A stretch of 64,000 nt of DNA, from contig JARKIF010000126.1 in assembly GCA_029378245.1 (NCBI GenBank), forward strand, positions 32,712 to 96,711. Reading direction: 5' to 3'. Within the stretch, counting starts at the first letter, position 1, and the number at the start of each line of letters is the position of its first letter. The translations under genes were made by a program, and so were the position numbers. Positions 44,396 to 55,862 of this stretch are shown here, piece by piece. The notes beneath the pieces were generated by a model. It searched no databases. It was not told the DNA's origin and saw only the letters and a list, made by a program, of their open reading frames with translations. Source of the stretch: Roridomyces roridus. Its lineage: Eukaryota > Basidiomycota > Agaricomycetes > Agaricales > Mycenaceae.

Positions 44396-45160
44396 TCCCG
44401 AATCGAACGAGTGGAAAGTCCAGAATCCTGGGACCTGCGTCCAGGCTGGCAGCGCTTCTTCAAGGCATGTCTAAAACATCGCTGACATGAAAGCGGGATG
44501 TTGCAAGATAGCTCCGTAATCCCGCTTTCCGTTGTTACCTGGCAGTGGAGTCACTCGAGTGCATCTGTCGAATTTCCCAGCCGAAGGATTCGAAGCTCCA
44601 AGTTCAACATGTCGTCGAATTAAATCGTGTCCGGCATCCTGGAAGGCACGATTCGGCTGTTCATGATAACTGTGAGTGTACCAATCCCAGAGAAGAAGAA
44701 AATGACACAAGAATATAATGCGCCGCCCCCTGAGTCGAACAGAGGTGTCCGAGTTGGACGGAAAATGAATGATATTTATAGGTATCGGTATTATCCAGGT
44801 CCCCATCCCCGGCGTTCTCGAGCGGTATTCAGGCTGTAGCCAGAGTCTCAAAGCCTCGGCGGAAGACAACTTGCAAAGAAACAGAAAGGAAAAAAAGTTA
44901 GACCCCGTGGTGAATGCGCTGCCCGAATTAAACGAGCGAGGGAATACATCCTGGGACCTGCACCCAGGCCAGGGCTTCTTCAAGCCTCTCTGGGGAAAAG
45001 GAAGCCCTGCGTATCGCCAAATATTATGCACCGCCCTGAGTTGAACAGAAGGCTTTAGCACGGAATCGATCCCATTTACCAGCATCATCTTCATTCGCAG
45101 CCTCGACCTAAATGGAAGCTGTCGTCAGAGCCTCGTCGGAAGACAACTTGATCTTGACTG
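44396..45160 (-). repeat. Two tandem tRNA-like repeat units on the minus strand
   Basis: 44396-44480 and 44910-44985 share CCTGGGACCTGC and GGCTTCTTCAAGC blocks and B-box-like TCGTTCGATTCGG (minus). 44722-44890 and 45025-45150 share a CCCTGAGT(C/T)GAACAGA block and CGGAAGACAACTTG. On the minus strand each is followed by T4-T7 runs, as for Pol III units. Confidence 0.5.
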
Positions 45161-45805
45161 GATCGGCAGAGGCGGCAGAGTCTTTGACCTTGTTTGCATG
45201 CTTTCCATCTTGTTCCCGACCACCACAAGCTGCGAACGGGGTTCCAACGGACCGAGTTCATTCCAACACTGATAATTAAGTTCTTGCCAACTCACGTGCA
45301 TGCAGACAACGCCAACTGTCGCCGGTGCCGGCGGCCAAGTGCTCCGAGCAAACACGAGCGACCAGTCTACGCGTGATGAATGGCTCGGGTGAGTCGCACA
45401 TCCTGAAGGTTGAGCCGTGTTCTGCGCTGATTGAGGCAAGATCACTGAACTCTGATAGCGACACGAGCCGCGGGTGATACATTGAGCCTGGGATTGTCGG
45501 AGCTTGGTTTCCTCTGTACCTTGCTCCATGGCCACGCCACGCCTGCCACAACGGCCTCGACATCCTTGGCCTGGTACATGGCCTTAGCCACAGACCGAAG
45601 CATTAGCATCCACGAATTCGAGGTCCTGAAGGGCGGGTCAAAGTGAGGCCGAATCACCATCATGCGCCAAGTCGCATCACGCCTACGGTCACCCGCCCCA
45701 CCCCCACCGCTTCCCCCCTCACCTGAGGAAAACTGCGGGGTGCTCGGGCCGGATTTGTCTTCTTTAAAACGTCCAGGCAAAGCTTGGTCGCCGATACCAT
45801 TTACT
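45161..45805. other. Intergenic; promoter of the GH51 gene
   Basis: Frames on both strands without recognisable domains. C-rich stretch near 45690-45720. Confidence 0.35.
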
Positions 45806-48800
45806 ATGGGCTTTTTACCCTCCCTCGTGCTTGGGCTTACGATTACAGCCAGTCGCGTTTTTGCTGCGACGAAGACTGTCAGCGTCAGCGCGTCTGCCAG
45901 CCATGCTATTCCTACATCGTTATGTATGTCCACCGCTTTCTCATCTCTTGGCTCATCGCAGTGCTGATGATGCGATGTTCCTAGACGGTATGATGTTTGA
46001 AGATATCAACGTGAGTTCTTCCCAGTCAAACTTGAAGTTTGTGTGGACTCAAAATGATTCAGCACGTACGTTGGTTACTCGACTTGAGAGAGGTTTGGCT
46101 GATCCCAGGGCAGAGCGGGGACGGAGGCCTCTACGGAGAACGTGCGTTGGTTCGACGTCTTCCTGCACAGAACTGAATGTCCTTCCAGTGCTTCAAAACC
46201 GCGCCTTCCAACAAGTAGATACAGCCAGTAAATCATCCTCCATTCTCTCAATGAACCTTACTTACAAGCTGTTCATCACAGACGCCACAACGGCACTCGT
46301 CGCTTGGTCCCCCGTCGGGAAGAAGGCTTCCATATCTGTAATCAAGGATCCCTCCCCACTCTCAAGCGCCCTCCCAAACTCTCTCGTGCTCAGCGTGCCT
46401 CCGTTGGAAATTGATGAAGTGGGGTTCGCCAATGAGGGCTATTGGGGTGCGCTAACCACCGCACGCTCACTGCTTTGCTGAGCCGAACACGACTAGGCAT
46501 CAACGTCGAAGCCAACAAATCGTACACCGCGTCTCTATACTACCACATCCCCCCCTCCCCCTTCGCACTCTTCACGCTTGGCAAGACTCCGACTCTGACG
46601 CTCGCGCTACAAGCCGCCGACGGGACGCGCGTTGCTTCATTCTCCACGCCTCTCAAGGCCACGAAAGACGGTGAATGGACGAAAGTGAGCGCCGTACTCA
46701 CCCCGCGGCATACCCCTGCGTCGACGAAGAACCTGTTCGTTGTGACCGTCAAGGACCGGCTGGAATTGGAGCTGTTGGGATATGAGGTGCACTTTGCCTT
46801 GATGTCTCTGTTCCCGCCGACGTTCAAGGGCAGGGAGAATGGGATGCGGGCGGACATCGCTGAGGTGCGTGGATGTATACCATAACGTCGGCGATGATCT
46901 CACCCTTTGATGCAGACACTCGCGGAGCTGAATCCTACTTTCTTCCGATTCCCGGGTGGGAATAACCTCGAGGTAAGTACAGCCATTTGGACGTTGGATT
47001 CCATCCGACGTCGACGTTTCCAGGGGCAAACCGTCGATACGAGGTGGAGGTGGAGGGATACGGTGGGTCCGTTGACCGAGAGGCCTGGTGCGTGGCGAAA
47101 TTCCTTCTCGAGTTGAACTTGACCTTGTGATTCCGAATCCTAGGACGGATGGGCGATTGGGGGTATCCCAACACCGAGTAAGTTTCTTTCTGCTTTATAA
47201 ATTGGGCTCGACGCACGACTGATGATGTATCCTATCTATCCAGCGGCCTCGGCCTCCTTGAATACCTGTACTGGTGCGAAGACATGGAGATGGAGCTGTA
47301 CATGGCGGTTTGGGATGGTCTGTGCCCTTCATCTTTCCCCTCTCTCTCCCTCTCCCTTTCCCTCATTCCCGCCTAATTCATTTTGGTGAAGGTTATTCCT
47401 TGGGCGGTGAGAGCGTGACGGGGGATGATACTTTGGCGCCGTACATCGCCGAGGCTATCGAGCAGATCCTCTTCGTCATCGGTGATCCCTCGAAAGACGA
47501 ACCAGCCGCGCTCCGCGCCTCCCTCGGTCGATTGGAACCCTTCAAATTGCGATACGTGGAAATCGGCAACGAGGATTTTGTCGGCAAGGGCCCTGATACA
47601 GCTGCCTCGCGCTGGCAAACGTTCGCTGCGAATTTGAGTGCGACGTTCCCTCAATTGAGTGCGTGCTAGCTGCATATTACATTTTGGGTTCACGTTCTAA
47701 CGCCCGGTAGGTTTCATGGCTACGGGCCGTGGCGAGGGGCACTATCCGCTATATACGCCGACGCCGCAGGCTTATGATCTTCATGTTTATGCGACACCTG
47801 GTCCGTGTCTTCTTTCCTGGCCGTTCATTCTATCCTCACTCCCGTCTAGAGTGGTTCGCAGAGAATTCTTTCTATTATGATGCTTTTGAGGTGCGTTGAG
47901 CTTGTCGCCTTTCCCTTGGCACTCACTCATGTCCTGGCAGCGAAATGGAACAAAATACTTTGAGGTGAGTCGTAGTGCCTTTAAATTATTGCCGAACCTT
48001 TAGGTTTGGCCTTAATAAGAATTCCTTGTCCCGTGGTTAGTGGCTGTGTCAGCGCTTAATGGGCGCTTTTCTATAATGCCTAGTAGAACTTTTCCGTGGT
48101 TAGTGGCTGTGCACTCGGCGCCCGGCAAGATACGAATCTGCAAAAAAGGTTCGGCCCTCGCCGCTTGCGGCCTTATCCGTACTCATGATAGAGTTACTAA
48201 GTACATACTCACAGGGAGAATACGCCGTCACGAGCACGAATATGTCGGATCTGTATGGGTTACCTGAAAATGGGCGGCTCTTGTGGCCGACGGTCGCTGG
48301 GTCGGTTGTGCGTATCTTTTCTTCTGGGCTGAACGAGAGAATGCTGACGGCTTGTATCAGGGCGAGGCCGCGTTTATGACTGGATTCGAGCGTTCGTGAT
48401 CTCTCACTTTTATTCCTCGTAGACTCAGTTTGCTGGTGCAGGCAATGCAGATATTGTGTTCTCCGCAGCCTACGCCCCACTCCTTGGGCACGTCAATGGG
48501 TCGCAGTGGACGCCAATCTCATTGGTTACGAGTGCGTATTTTCCTCTCTCCCAAGGCGTGGCACTGACAGCTCTTGAAGCGCTGGCAAGATTTACAAGTC
48601 TACGAGTTTTTATGTTCAAAAGGTTGGTTGGTTCGCCAAGACGTGACACATCGCTAATTCTTCTTGCAGTTCTTCGCCAACAACAAAGGCGACATTTACC
48701 TTCCGAGTACACTCCCAGACTCGTCCAATGGGACCCTCTTCTGGAGCGTCACCCAATGGAATAGCACGGGGCAGCTCAACATCAAGGTGCGTGCATCCCC

Positions 48801-49065
48801 CAAAAGTGAGCACTGATGCCAATTCCCTCTGCCGTAGATCGCCAACACGGCTTCCGAGCCAGCAGACATGACCTTTGTTCTCCCATTCGAGAACGTCGCA
48901 GCCAACGGAACGGCGCAGGTCTTGACTGGTGCTGCCTCCGAGTTCAATACGCCTGAGCAACCTGATTTGGTTGTCCCCTCGACGGTGGCGGTGAAGACGG
49001 GGACGACGTTCAACTATACGGCGCCTGGGTTTAGTGTCACTGTAATCACCGTGGATGTTCAGTAG
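45806..49065 (+). CDS. GH51 alpha-L-arabinofuranosidase, secreted
   Basis: About 14 exons. Signal peptide [20 protein letters not shown], then the family N-terminal motif YGMMFEDIN...[17 protein letters not shown]. The carbohydrate-binding-like domain reads [19 protein letters not shown]...[14 protein letters not shown]. The catalytic barrel contains [33 protein letters not shown] and the acid/base Glu in [10 protein letters not shown]. The probable nucleophile Glu is in FEGEYAVTS, split by the longest intron (about 47965-48214). The C-terminal beta domain ends [11 protein letters not shown] at 49065. GH51 enzymes remove arabinose from arabinan and arabinoxylan outside the cell. Intact, with a typical secreted layout. 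The next gene starts only 92 bp downstream on the same strand. Confidence 0.9.
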
Positions 49066-49157
49066 TACGAAGCTTGATCAGTTCGGCAGAGCTTCGGCAC
49101 GTAAATCATGTGATTAGTTGCCGGCTTGGCCACGCACCACCATCGAGTGGCATCAAC

Positions 49158-49827
49158 ATGCCCGACCCGCAAGAGAAGAAGGTCGAGCTCAACATTCTCA
49201 TTGGCGGCGACCTCAAACCCGGCAAGCCCTACGGACCCTTCGTCACCATCGTCGCCATCGAGGATGGTCGGACAGAGTCGTATCCTTGGTCGAATCTCAT
49301 GTGAGAACGCCGCTCTCGCTGGCTTTGTCTTATTCTTGTAGATGCTCCTCTCTTGCTTTCGGCCTCTGGGCATTCCCCTATGGTGCCATGCTCGGACCCG
49401 TCCCGTTCGTCGCCGAAGGGACACTCGCCGCGCGTCGGGTACGTCATCGACTTACACCCTCTTCGGTCGTTCCTTCCTAAGAAGCTGCCCATAGGAACTC
49501 CGCTGGCCGGTATTCAAAGCCATTTGGCAAATCCGCGCCCTGCGCTCCGGCGCGCTCTTCAGTTCATACAGCGCACTCACCCCTCTGGCGTTTGCCGCGG
49601 CGGAGCGTGTCGGCATCATCTCAGAAAACTCGGGGGCGCTCCCTAGGTGGGGTATACCAGCGGCGTTCTGCATCTTGGCGTCTACCTCGAGGTGGGGTCC
49701 CCAAGGCAATGCGTTCCCGAGGGCGTTGAGCAGTGTGCTCGTATTTGGGAGTATGATGGGCTTGAGGGCGGTGGGAAGGCTGAAGGATGAGGCGGAAATA
49801 GAGAAACGTAGGGAGGCTGGGACGTGA
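49158..49827 (+). CDS. Conserved 190-aa membrane protein
   Basis: Exons 49158-49300, 49342-49438 and 49495-49827 give exactly 191 codons. Start MPDPQEKKVELNILIGGDLK, then SLAFGLWAFPYGAMLG, ELRWPVFKAIWQIRALR, TPLAFAAAERVGIISE, WGIPAAFCILAS, LVFGSMMGLRAVGRLKDEAE and a basic tail, EIEKRREAGT. Two to four hydrophobic segments with glycine-rich helices suggest an organelle membrane protein; I cannot name it. The minus-strand frame over 49452-49970 is its shadow. Confidence 0.7.
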
Positions 49828-50050
49828 ACTGGTGAGGCTATCGATTGTGAGACTTCTTTTTCTCGTTTTTCAGAGCTGACTGCGAGGACAGGTATATTAT
49901 CCTTTGTTATGTACCTGAAATACCTCCGCTCTGGTATACTATCTGGTGCTCGGAGACGCCAAGTCTCCAACCTTTTGCTTTTGACTGCATCGTCGAGTGC
50001 TTGTTGCTGCTATTCACCCCTCTTTCCAGAATCCGTACATCACTATATAA
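49828..50050. other. Convergent 3' spacer
   Basis: Between the stop of the plus-strand membrane protein and the end of the minus-strand GST remnant. No gene. Confidence 0.5.
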
Positions 50051-50850
50051 TCAGTTCTTCGACGTCGTCCCTTTGAGAGCCTCCGCCCTCAAATTCAGCC
50101 AAGTCGGACGCGTACTGATTACGTCCCACCACCTAGATCCAGCGCAATCCTCCCATCCAGGCTTGGAAGAGGCTACGCACCGTGGAACGTTAGGTCCTCT
50201 CTCCGACCAGACATCCACTCCAAGGTCGGCGGTTTTGGCCCATGTACGTCTCCAGTGAGGTATTTTGTCTTGCTGGGTACGATCTCATATGCATTCAACT
50301 TTTTATGCAGCTCGGTGAGGGCCTCGACAACGGCGGATTGCTGCGTTTCCTGGCGGAATAATCTGTCCGTTGCATCCAATTTAGTGATAGTATGGCGTTT
50401 CTGGGCGTTCGGGAGAAAGAAGGTCTCACGGCTTCAGATACAACTCTCGCAAGATCCGCCGCACGTATCGGATGAAGTCGGTGCTTTCCACATAGGCGGT
50501 TTGTTCGACTAGCGCGCGCTCTTCGAGTCCGGTGGGGTACAGGCCTTTGGTGCCTTGCTCTGGGTACTTGTCGCAGAGGTACCCGCAGATGGCACGGCTT
50601 TCGTACAGGACGAAGTCGTCGTCGTCCTATCCTTGTCAACAGACCAGAGCCAGCAAGAATACGCAGACAACGCACGATGCAAGGAATCTGTCCGAACGGG
50701 TGTAACACGCAGTACTTGGGGCGTCTTGTTCTGGTTCGTCGGGAGGTCGAAAGGGATTTGTGTTTCTGCGATGACGAGCGCGACGATGGCGGTACCTGCC
50801 GCTGCTCGCGAATCTTTCGGGCGTAGAGTTTCGGGCCCTGGGTTGAGACA
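50051..50850 (-). pseudogene. Glutathione S-transferase pseudogene
   Basis: Closest to the GST at 63286. It keeps KLYARK, TAIVALVIAETQIPFDL, HPFGQIPCIV, FVLYESRAICGYLCDKYPEQ and ALVEQTAYVES, and the C-terminal exon WWDVISTRPTWLNLRAEAL (stop 50051). The ATG is replaced, the N-terminal exon is frameshifted at least twice with loss of the VEIDIQ region, and the third intron plus the LADLFHLYAAPRL exon start are deleted. Cannot make a full GST. Confidence 0.8.
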
Positions 50851-51189
50851 GGGTGAGTGGAACGGTCTCTTTTAAGTGCCCAGCTGGTCACTCGGCACTC
50901 GGTGCGCATCCTTACCGAGCTCAACAGTGACGGTACCTGCCGAATGATTCCAGGAGAGTATCCATGTCGATTCGGTCCCCGTCGAACCTGGCTTGGCCTT
51001 GCATTCAAGGTCTGCCCAACCCCACGGGCCCGACACCTGTCCTGAGCTGCTGGTCATGTTCAACAGTAATCCGGATAAATTACTGTTTCGGTTTGAAAAA
51101 GTGGCAAGTTGGGGTTGTTCTGATTCACAAGTTTACATTTGACTTCACATATCGACCTCTTGTAATCTTCGCAGCCGGGTTCCGTATGC
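50851..51189. other. GST spacer, no gene
   Basis: 5' flank of the GST pseudogene; no exon supported. Confidence 0.5.
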
Positions 51190-52073
51190 TCAATTAATCT
51201 CCTTGATCCCCTCGGCGCGCAGCTTGACCCAAGCCGGACGCGTGATAACATCGTTCCACCATCTGAATATCCAAATCAGCGACCGACGTCTTGTATACCG
51301 GACATAACACCTACCGGGCAACATTAGGTCGGGTCGAAGCCGTCATGATATCCACTCCGCCCTCTGCGAGGCGAGGCGCGGCCATGAGGTGGAAAAGGTC
51401 TGCGAGGGTGAATTCCTGCGGCGATTCACAGATGAGATCGATTGAACGCAGGAGCAGAAGCGGAGAGAAAGACGTACATCCCCAGCAAGGTACTTGGTCT
51501 TGCTCAAGATGACCTCGTAGACATCCAGCTTGGCGGAAAGATCGGTGACGCCGGCGTCCACGACGGATTGATCTTTCTCAAGACCTCTCGCTCTGTCCAC
51601 TCCCTCAGCACTTTATCCAATTATCAATGTGCAATGGGAGCTGTGCTCACGGTTTCAAGATTAACTCGCGGAATATCTGCATCACCGGGGAGAAAAAGTT
51701 GGCGGATTCAACCGAGGCGGCTTGCTCGACGAGCGCGCGCTCTTTGGGGCCTTTGGGATAGAGAGGGGGGCCTTGGTCTGCGTATTTGTCGGCCAGATAG
51801 CGGCAGATTGCGCGGCTCTCGTAGAGGATGAAGCCGTCGTCGTCCTGTATGTACTTGAGCACCGAGGAGCACACATAAGGGCAGGAAAGGGCCACTGACG
51901 ATGACGGGAATCTGTCCGAACGGATGCATAGCGAGGAATTCGGGTGTTTTGTGCTGGCGCGCAGAGAGATCAGTGACGACGAGCTCGAAGGGGATCTGTT
52001 TCTCTGCAAGAACGAGGGCGACGAGGCCGCCGCCGCCAGCTGCGCGTGTTCCGGCGTAGAGTTTGAGAACCAT
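51190..52073 (-). CDS. Glutathione S-transferase (Phi-like), intact
   Basis: Five exons, all in frame. MVLKLYAGTRAAGG...LVLAEKQIPFELV forms the thioredoxin-like N-terminal domain, with FLAMHPFGQIPVI and DDDGFILYESRAICRYLADK (Glu-Ser glutathione-binding pair). The helical domain has ALVEQAASVESANFFSPV, KLDVYEVILSKTKYLAGD, EFTLADLFHLMAAPRL and WWNDVITRPAWVKLRAEGI, stop at 51190. GSTs of this type conjugate glutathione to electrophiles in the cytosol. It is the only intact member of the local cluster; the other complete-looking one is at 63286. Confidence 0.88.
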
Positions 52074-52687
52074 CGGGTGAACACTGACTAGTTCAAAGGG
52101 AGAGAAAGGAGCTTATAAGGACGCTATGGAGTACACATCTCCCCAGGATGACAGAGTGTGTTCGAGCTCTTACCAAGCAGCGTCGCATTGGTTGGTAATA
52201 CTGTCCGCGTGAAAATAGCTTTTACTTCACGTCGGAACTGCAGGGTGTTCGCCGCGGGCTCCCTCAGCGCGTTTACTTAATCAGCGGAACGGGTCACGGC
52301 GGAATATTAATGTAATGCAGACATGAATAGTGCATCGAATCCGGACACACCAGTACACCCAAGAAGTTCCATCTACATGCTCAGTGTACGGATCCTGATC
52401 ATTGGACTCGCTGAATCCTAATTCGCCACTTACACCGCGTTCCTGAACGACGGTTGATTTCTTTGGGAATTGCCGTATCCCACTGTCTTTCCCTGTGCCA
52501 GTTGCTCAATCCGAGATCAAGCTGTTAGAGAGCCGATGATCTTTGCTCATGGCGGCTGTTTCCCACGGTTGTTCAACGTTGAACATTGATGCACGATAAC
52601 AAGGAGATGTCTCAGTCGTCCACACGAAACCTGGCTTCTCGAACTTTCTCCCAGCTCCGGACTCCACTATCGTTCAACCAAGTAGTC
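52074..52687. promoter_or_regulatory. Promoter region of the intact GST
   Basis: The proximal 350 bp (TTATAAGG near 52112, GGGTGTTCGCCGCGGG near 52244) recurs upstream of the GST fragment at 53770-53862, so it was duplicated with the gene. The distal part is related to 54800-54930. Confidence 0.5.
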
Positions 52688-53557
52688 TCAAATGATTCCT
52701 TTGATCCCCTCGGCGCGCAACTTGACCCAAGCCGGGCGCGTGCTGATGTCGTTCCACCAGCTGGACACGCAGGTAGGAAAGCTGATCAACAAATGAGTCG
52801 AAAACACCGCACTTACCGGTGAACATTAGGTCCGGATAAGTCGACATGATATCGACGCCCCCATCTGCGAGGCGGTGCGCGGCCATGAGATGGATCAGGT
52901 CTGCGAGGGTGAATTCCTGCGGGGGTTCCAATTCAGGTGACCTCAAACTTAGAGTCGAGACGTACATCTCCAGCGAGGTACTTGGTCTTTCCCAGAATGA
53001 CCTCGTATACATCCAATTTTGCGGTCAGATCGACGATGCCGGCGTCGATGATGGATTGCTCTTTGTCGAGGCCTCTCATCCTGCCTCACGTGCGTGGACG
53101 ACTCAGGATGTCAAGTGACATTGCAGGCTCCACGGTTTTCCAATCACCTCGCGCGCGATCTGGATCACCGGCGGCCAAAAGTTCGCGGATTCAACCGAGA
53201 TTGCTTGCTCAACCAGGGCACGCTCTTTGAGTCCTTTGGGATAGAGCGGGGGTGCCTTGATCACTGTATTTTTCTGCGAGGTACCGGCAGATAGCGCGGC
53301 CTTCGTAGAGGACGAAGCCGTCATCGTCCTGTGACAAATGCATTTTGAAGTTACTTTTGAGATGTAGAGGAGAGGAGACTGACGATGACGGGAATCTGCC
53401 CGAACGGATGCATAGCGAGGAACTCGGGCGTCTTGTGCTCACCCGTAGCGAGATCGGTAAGGACCAGCTCGAAAGGGATCTGTTTCTCTGCGAGCACTAG
53501 AGCTACAATGCCGCTCCCTCCGCTAGCGATTGTGCCCGCGTAAAGTTTGAGTACCAT
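52688..53557 (-). pseudogene. Glutathione S-transferase with a 1-nt frameshift
   Basis: Same exon layout as 51190-52073: MVLKLYAGTIASGG, LVLAEKQIPFELV, DDDGFVLYEGRAICRYLAEKY, then KERALVEQAISVESANFW in a shifted frame, DVYEVILGKTKYLAGD, EFTLADLIHLMAAHRLADGG and WWNDISTRPAWVKLRAEGI (stop 52688). Against the intact copy one base (A) is inserted in CAAGGCACCCCCGC near 53255, breaking the frame. ESRAIC is EGRAIC here. Either a young pseudogene or a sequencing error in a C-rich tract. Confidence 0.75.
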
Positions 53558-53769
53558 CGGTGAAGAGGGAGGATACGTGGATGGGCGTGGGGACGGCGAC
53601 CGGTTTTACTACGCTGAGGGCTACCGAGGTTCCCGCGGAAGAGACCGTGTGGCAGAAGTTTCACCAAGCAGGCGCGATATTAGCGAGTGGCTAGTGGGCC
53701 TAGTAATACCACTAGTAGGCCACTAGGCCTTAAATAAGGGACGTCCCAGTAGAGGTCAGAGTATTGGCC

Positions 53770-53862
53770 TCAGAAGGGGATTTCTTTCTCTGGGTCGAGA
53801 AAGAGGGCAACGAAGCCGTTGCCTCCTGCCGCCCGCGTTCCGGCGTACAGTTTGAGAACCAT
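53770..53862 (-). pseudogene. GST N-terminal fragment
   Basis: Reads MVLKLYAGTRAAGGNGFVAL then diverges to an early stop after KEIPF. The 5' flank matches that of the intact GST. Confidence 0.75.
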
Positions 53863-54186
53863 TGCAAGGGTGACACCGGACTAGTTGCAGGGGGAGGAGG
53901 TGGGGCGGCAATGAGGCCGGAAGGCTTATACGACCTAGGCAGTTCCGAGACTGACAGGGTGTGGTCGAGGCTTTACCATGGTCCAATTGGTTGGATAATG
54001 CATGAAAAAATAGATTTAACTTGATGCCGGAACTGCCGGGTGTTCGCCACGGGTCCTTACACTGCCGGTTTAATCAGCGCGGCGGAATGGAAATCAGAAA
54101 TCATATTCCAGCAAGTTCCAGGCACATACTCCGCCTCCGTCCGTTCGACACTGGACCGCTGAATCGATATCTCACTAATGCATGTT
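53863..54186. other. Duplicated GST promoter sequence
   Basis: Aligns with 52080-52420 (GGCTTATA, GGGTGTTCGCCACGGG, TTTAATCAGCG). No gene. Confidence 0.5.
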
Positions 54187-54228
54187 GACGTCAAGTTGCG
54201 CGCCGAGAGGATCAAAAGGAGTAATTGA
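54187..54228 (+). pseudogene. GST C-terminal exon relic in inverse orientation
   Basis: GAC GTC AAG then LRAERIKRSN and a stop on the plus strand match the final exon of the neighbouring minus-strand GSTs (WVKLRAEGIKEIN), so a rearranged end lies here. Confidence 0.6.
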
Positions 54229-55862
54229 GAGTTGAGAGCCAGTTTTGGAGATAGGGGAGTTCCACAGAGTGGCAAATTAGACGTGCATCAGAAATCCAAC
54301 CGTGGGAAACGGTGTCATTGACGAAGATGACTTGAAGATGAAATATGTACATGGTTCTGGAGCTTCTGTTGAGCTCTGATCCGAGAAACTGGGAAGGAGA
54401 GTTGGCATCCGCGACGAAATGATGCCGTCGTTCAGGAAAGCGGACTGCCTGGGTGAATCCGAATCTTGCAATGCAGACTGGCCGTGGCATCAGTTCGCTC
54501 GACGGCGGGCAGGTTGAGTCTATCTTCATGATTCGGCCACCCACCCAAAGATCAGCGGCAACTTTGCCGCACCTAAAACGGTCTCCGAGGCTTGCTACTG
54601 AAGTCCGGCGTTTTTGATCCTGAAGTCTCCCAGTTGAATCCACCAACATCCCATGTTGCCGTGTTCTTATCGTACGCCCATCCATGTTTCCCATCAGCAT
54701 TGCCTTTGATCTTTGATCTACGAGATGCCCGTCAGCGGATCACGGCGGGCCTTCCATTCCGCTTGTTCGAATTCTCACATAAAGATACTGCAAAGTTACA
54801 ACGGGTTGCAGGTACATACTCTACGTTCCATCCCGTCTGGACCGCTGATTAGATTTGCCCAGGAACCCCGCTTTCCTGAACGACAGCTGATTCCTCGGAA
54901 TCTAACTGACCCTTTCAGTTTCCCCGAGTCAACAGTATGGACGCGGGTCAAGCTGTAACTATTAGAATTTTGAACTAAACACAACGTGATATCTGCCGAT
55001 GGCAGCCGCTTCCCACGGTGCATTTGATGCGCGCTGGCAGGGAAAGCCAAATTCGAGTATTAAACGTACGCATCAAGATGTCCAGCTGCTCTACAGCATC
55101 AGTTCCCCTGGATCTGACAGCGCACGCACGCACGGGAATAGCGGGGAATATCATCGGAATGCCGACGGGACATGCCGTATATTCATCACATTAAATGACC
55201 GCCATAAAGCCGCAGCCACATCTTATCTAATAGACAGGGTTGTAATGCGGCTGCGGCTGAGAATGGTGAAAACCTTGTCTGGTTCGTTGGTAAGTATCTG
55301 CGTGGGCGCACCTCGGAGAGATGTAAATCCGACTTGGCGGTGCACCAGCTGAATTTTGCACGAAGCTCGGAGAATGCGCGATGCTGGGACATGACAGATC
55401 ACCTTGAAGAGCTGTAGCAGGTCTCTCGTTCCGTGCCTCGGATGAAGAAGTGTAATATGGGTTGGTACCTGATTGAAAAAAAATCAACTCTCTCACGCGG
55501 TTGCAGTCCATAATATAATCGTCAATCAAGTTTCAGCGACGACTGGGGTAAACGGTCTTCTCTTGGCAACGGTTTCCGTGGAAAAAAGGGAATATTCCGG
55601 TGATTATCCCGCGACCCCAAACTCAATGAGTGAGAACAACGGCCGCGCCCAGACGCCCCACAGGGCGGGAGCCCCTTACGTGACCATGTAACGATCTTCC
55701 GAGTATAGCACCGGGCAGGACACACCAGGTCCCGCCGTCGTAACATTCTGATCTTCCACGCCCGAGGCTAGACCGGAACTATTGAGAAAAGGTCCTGCGC
55801 GGCGTTTAGCTCCCTTTCTGTTTGGATGTCGACTTTCCCCTCCTTCCCTCCCCTCCGCCAGG
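54229..55862. other. No recognisable gene; repeated promoter fragments
   Basis: A 45-bp block with CTGGACCGCTGA occurs near 54150 and again near 54835, related to 52340-52400. A 162-codon minus frame (54700-54212) has no recognisable domain. The last 60 bp before 55863 are CT-rich, probably the leader of the next gene. Confidence 0.4.

Noticed and set aside
49452..49970. 172-codon minus frame
   Set aside because: Shadow of the last exon of the plus-strand 190-aa membrane protein, which splices exactly in frame.
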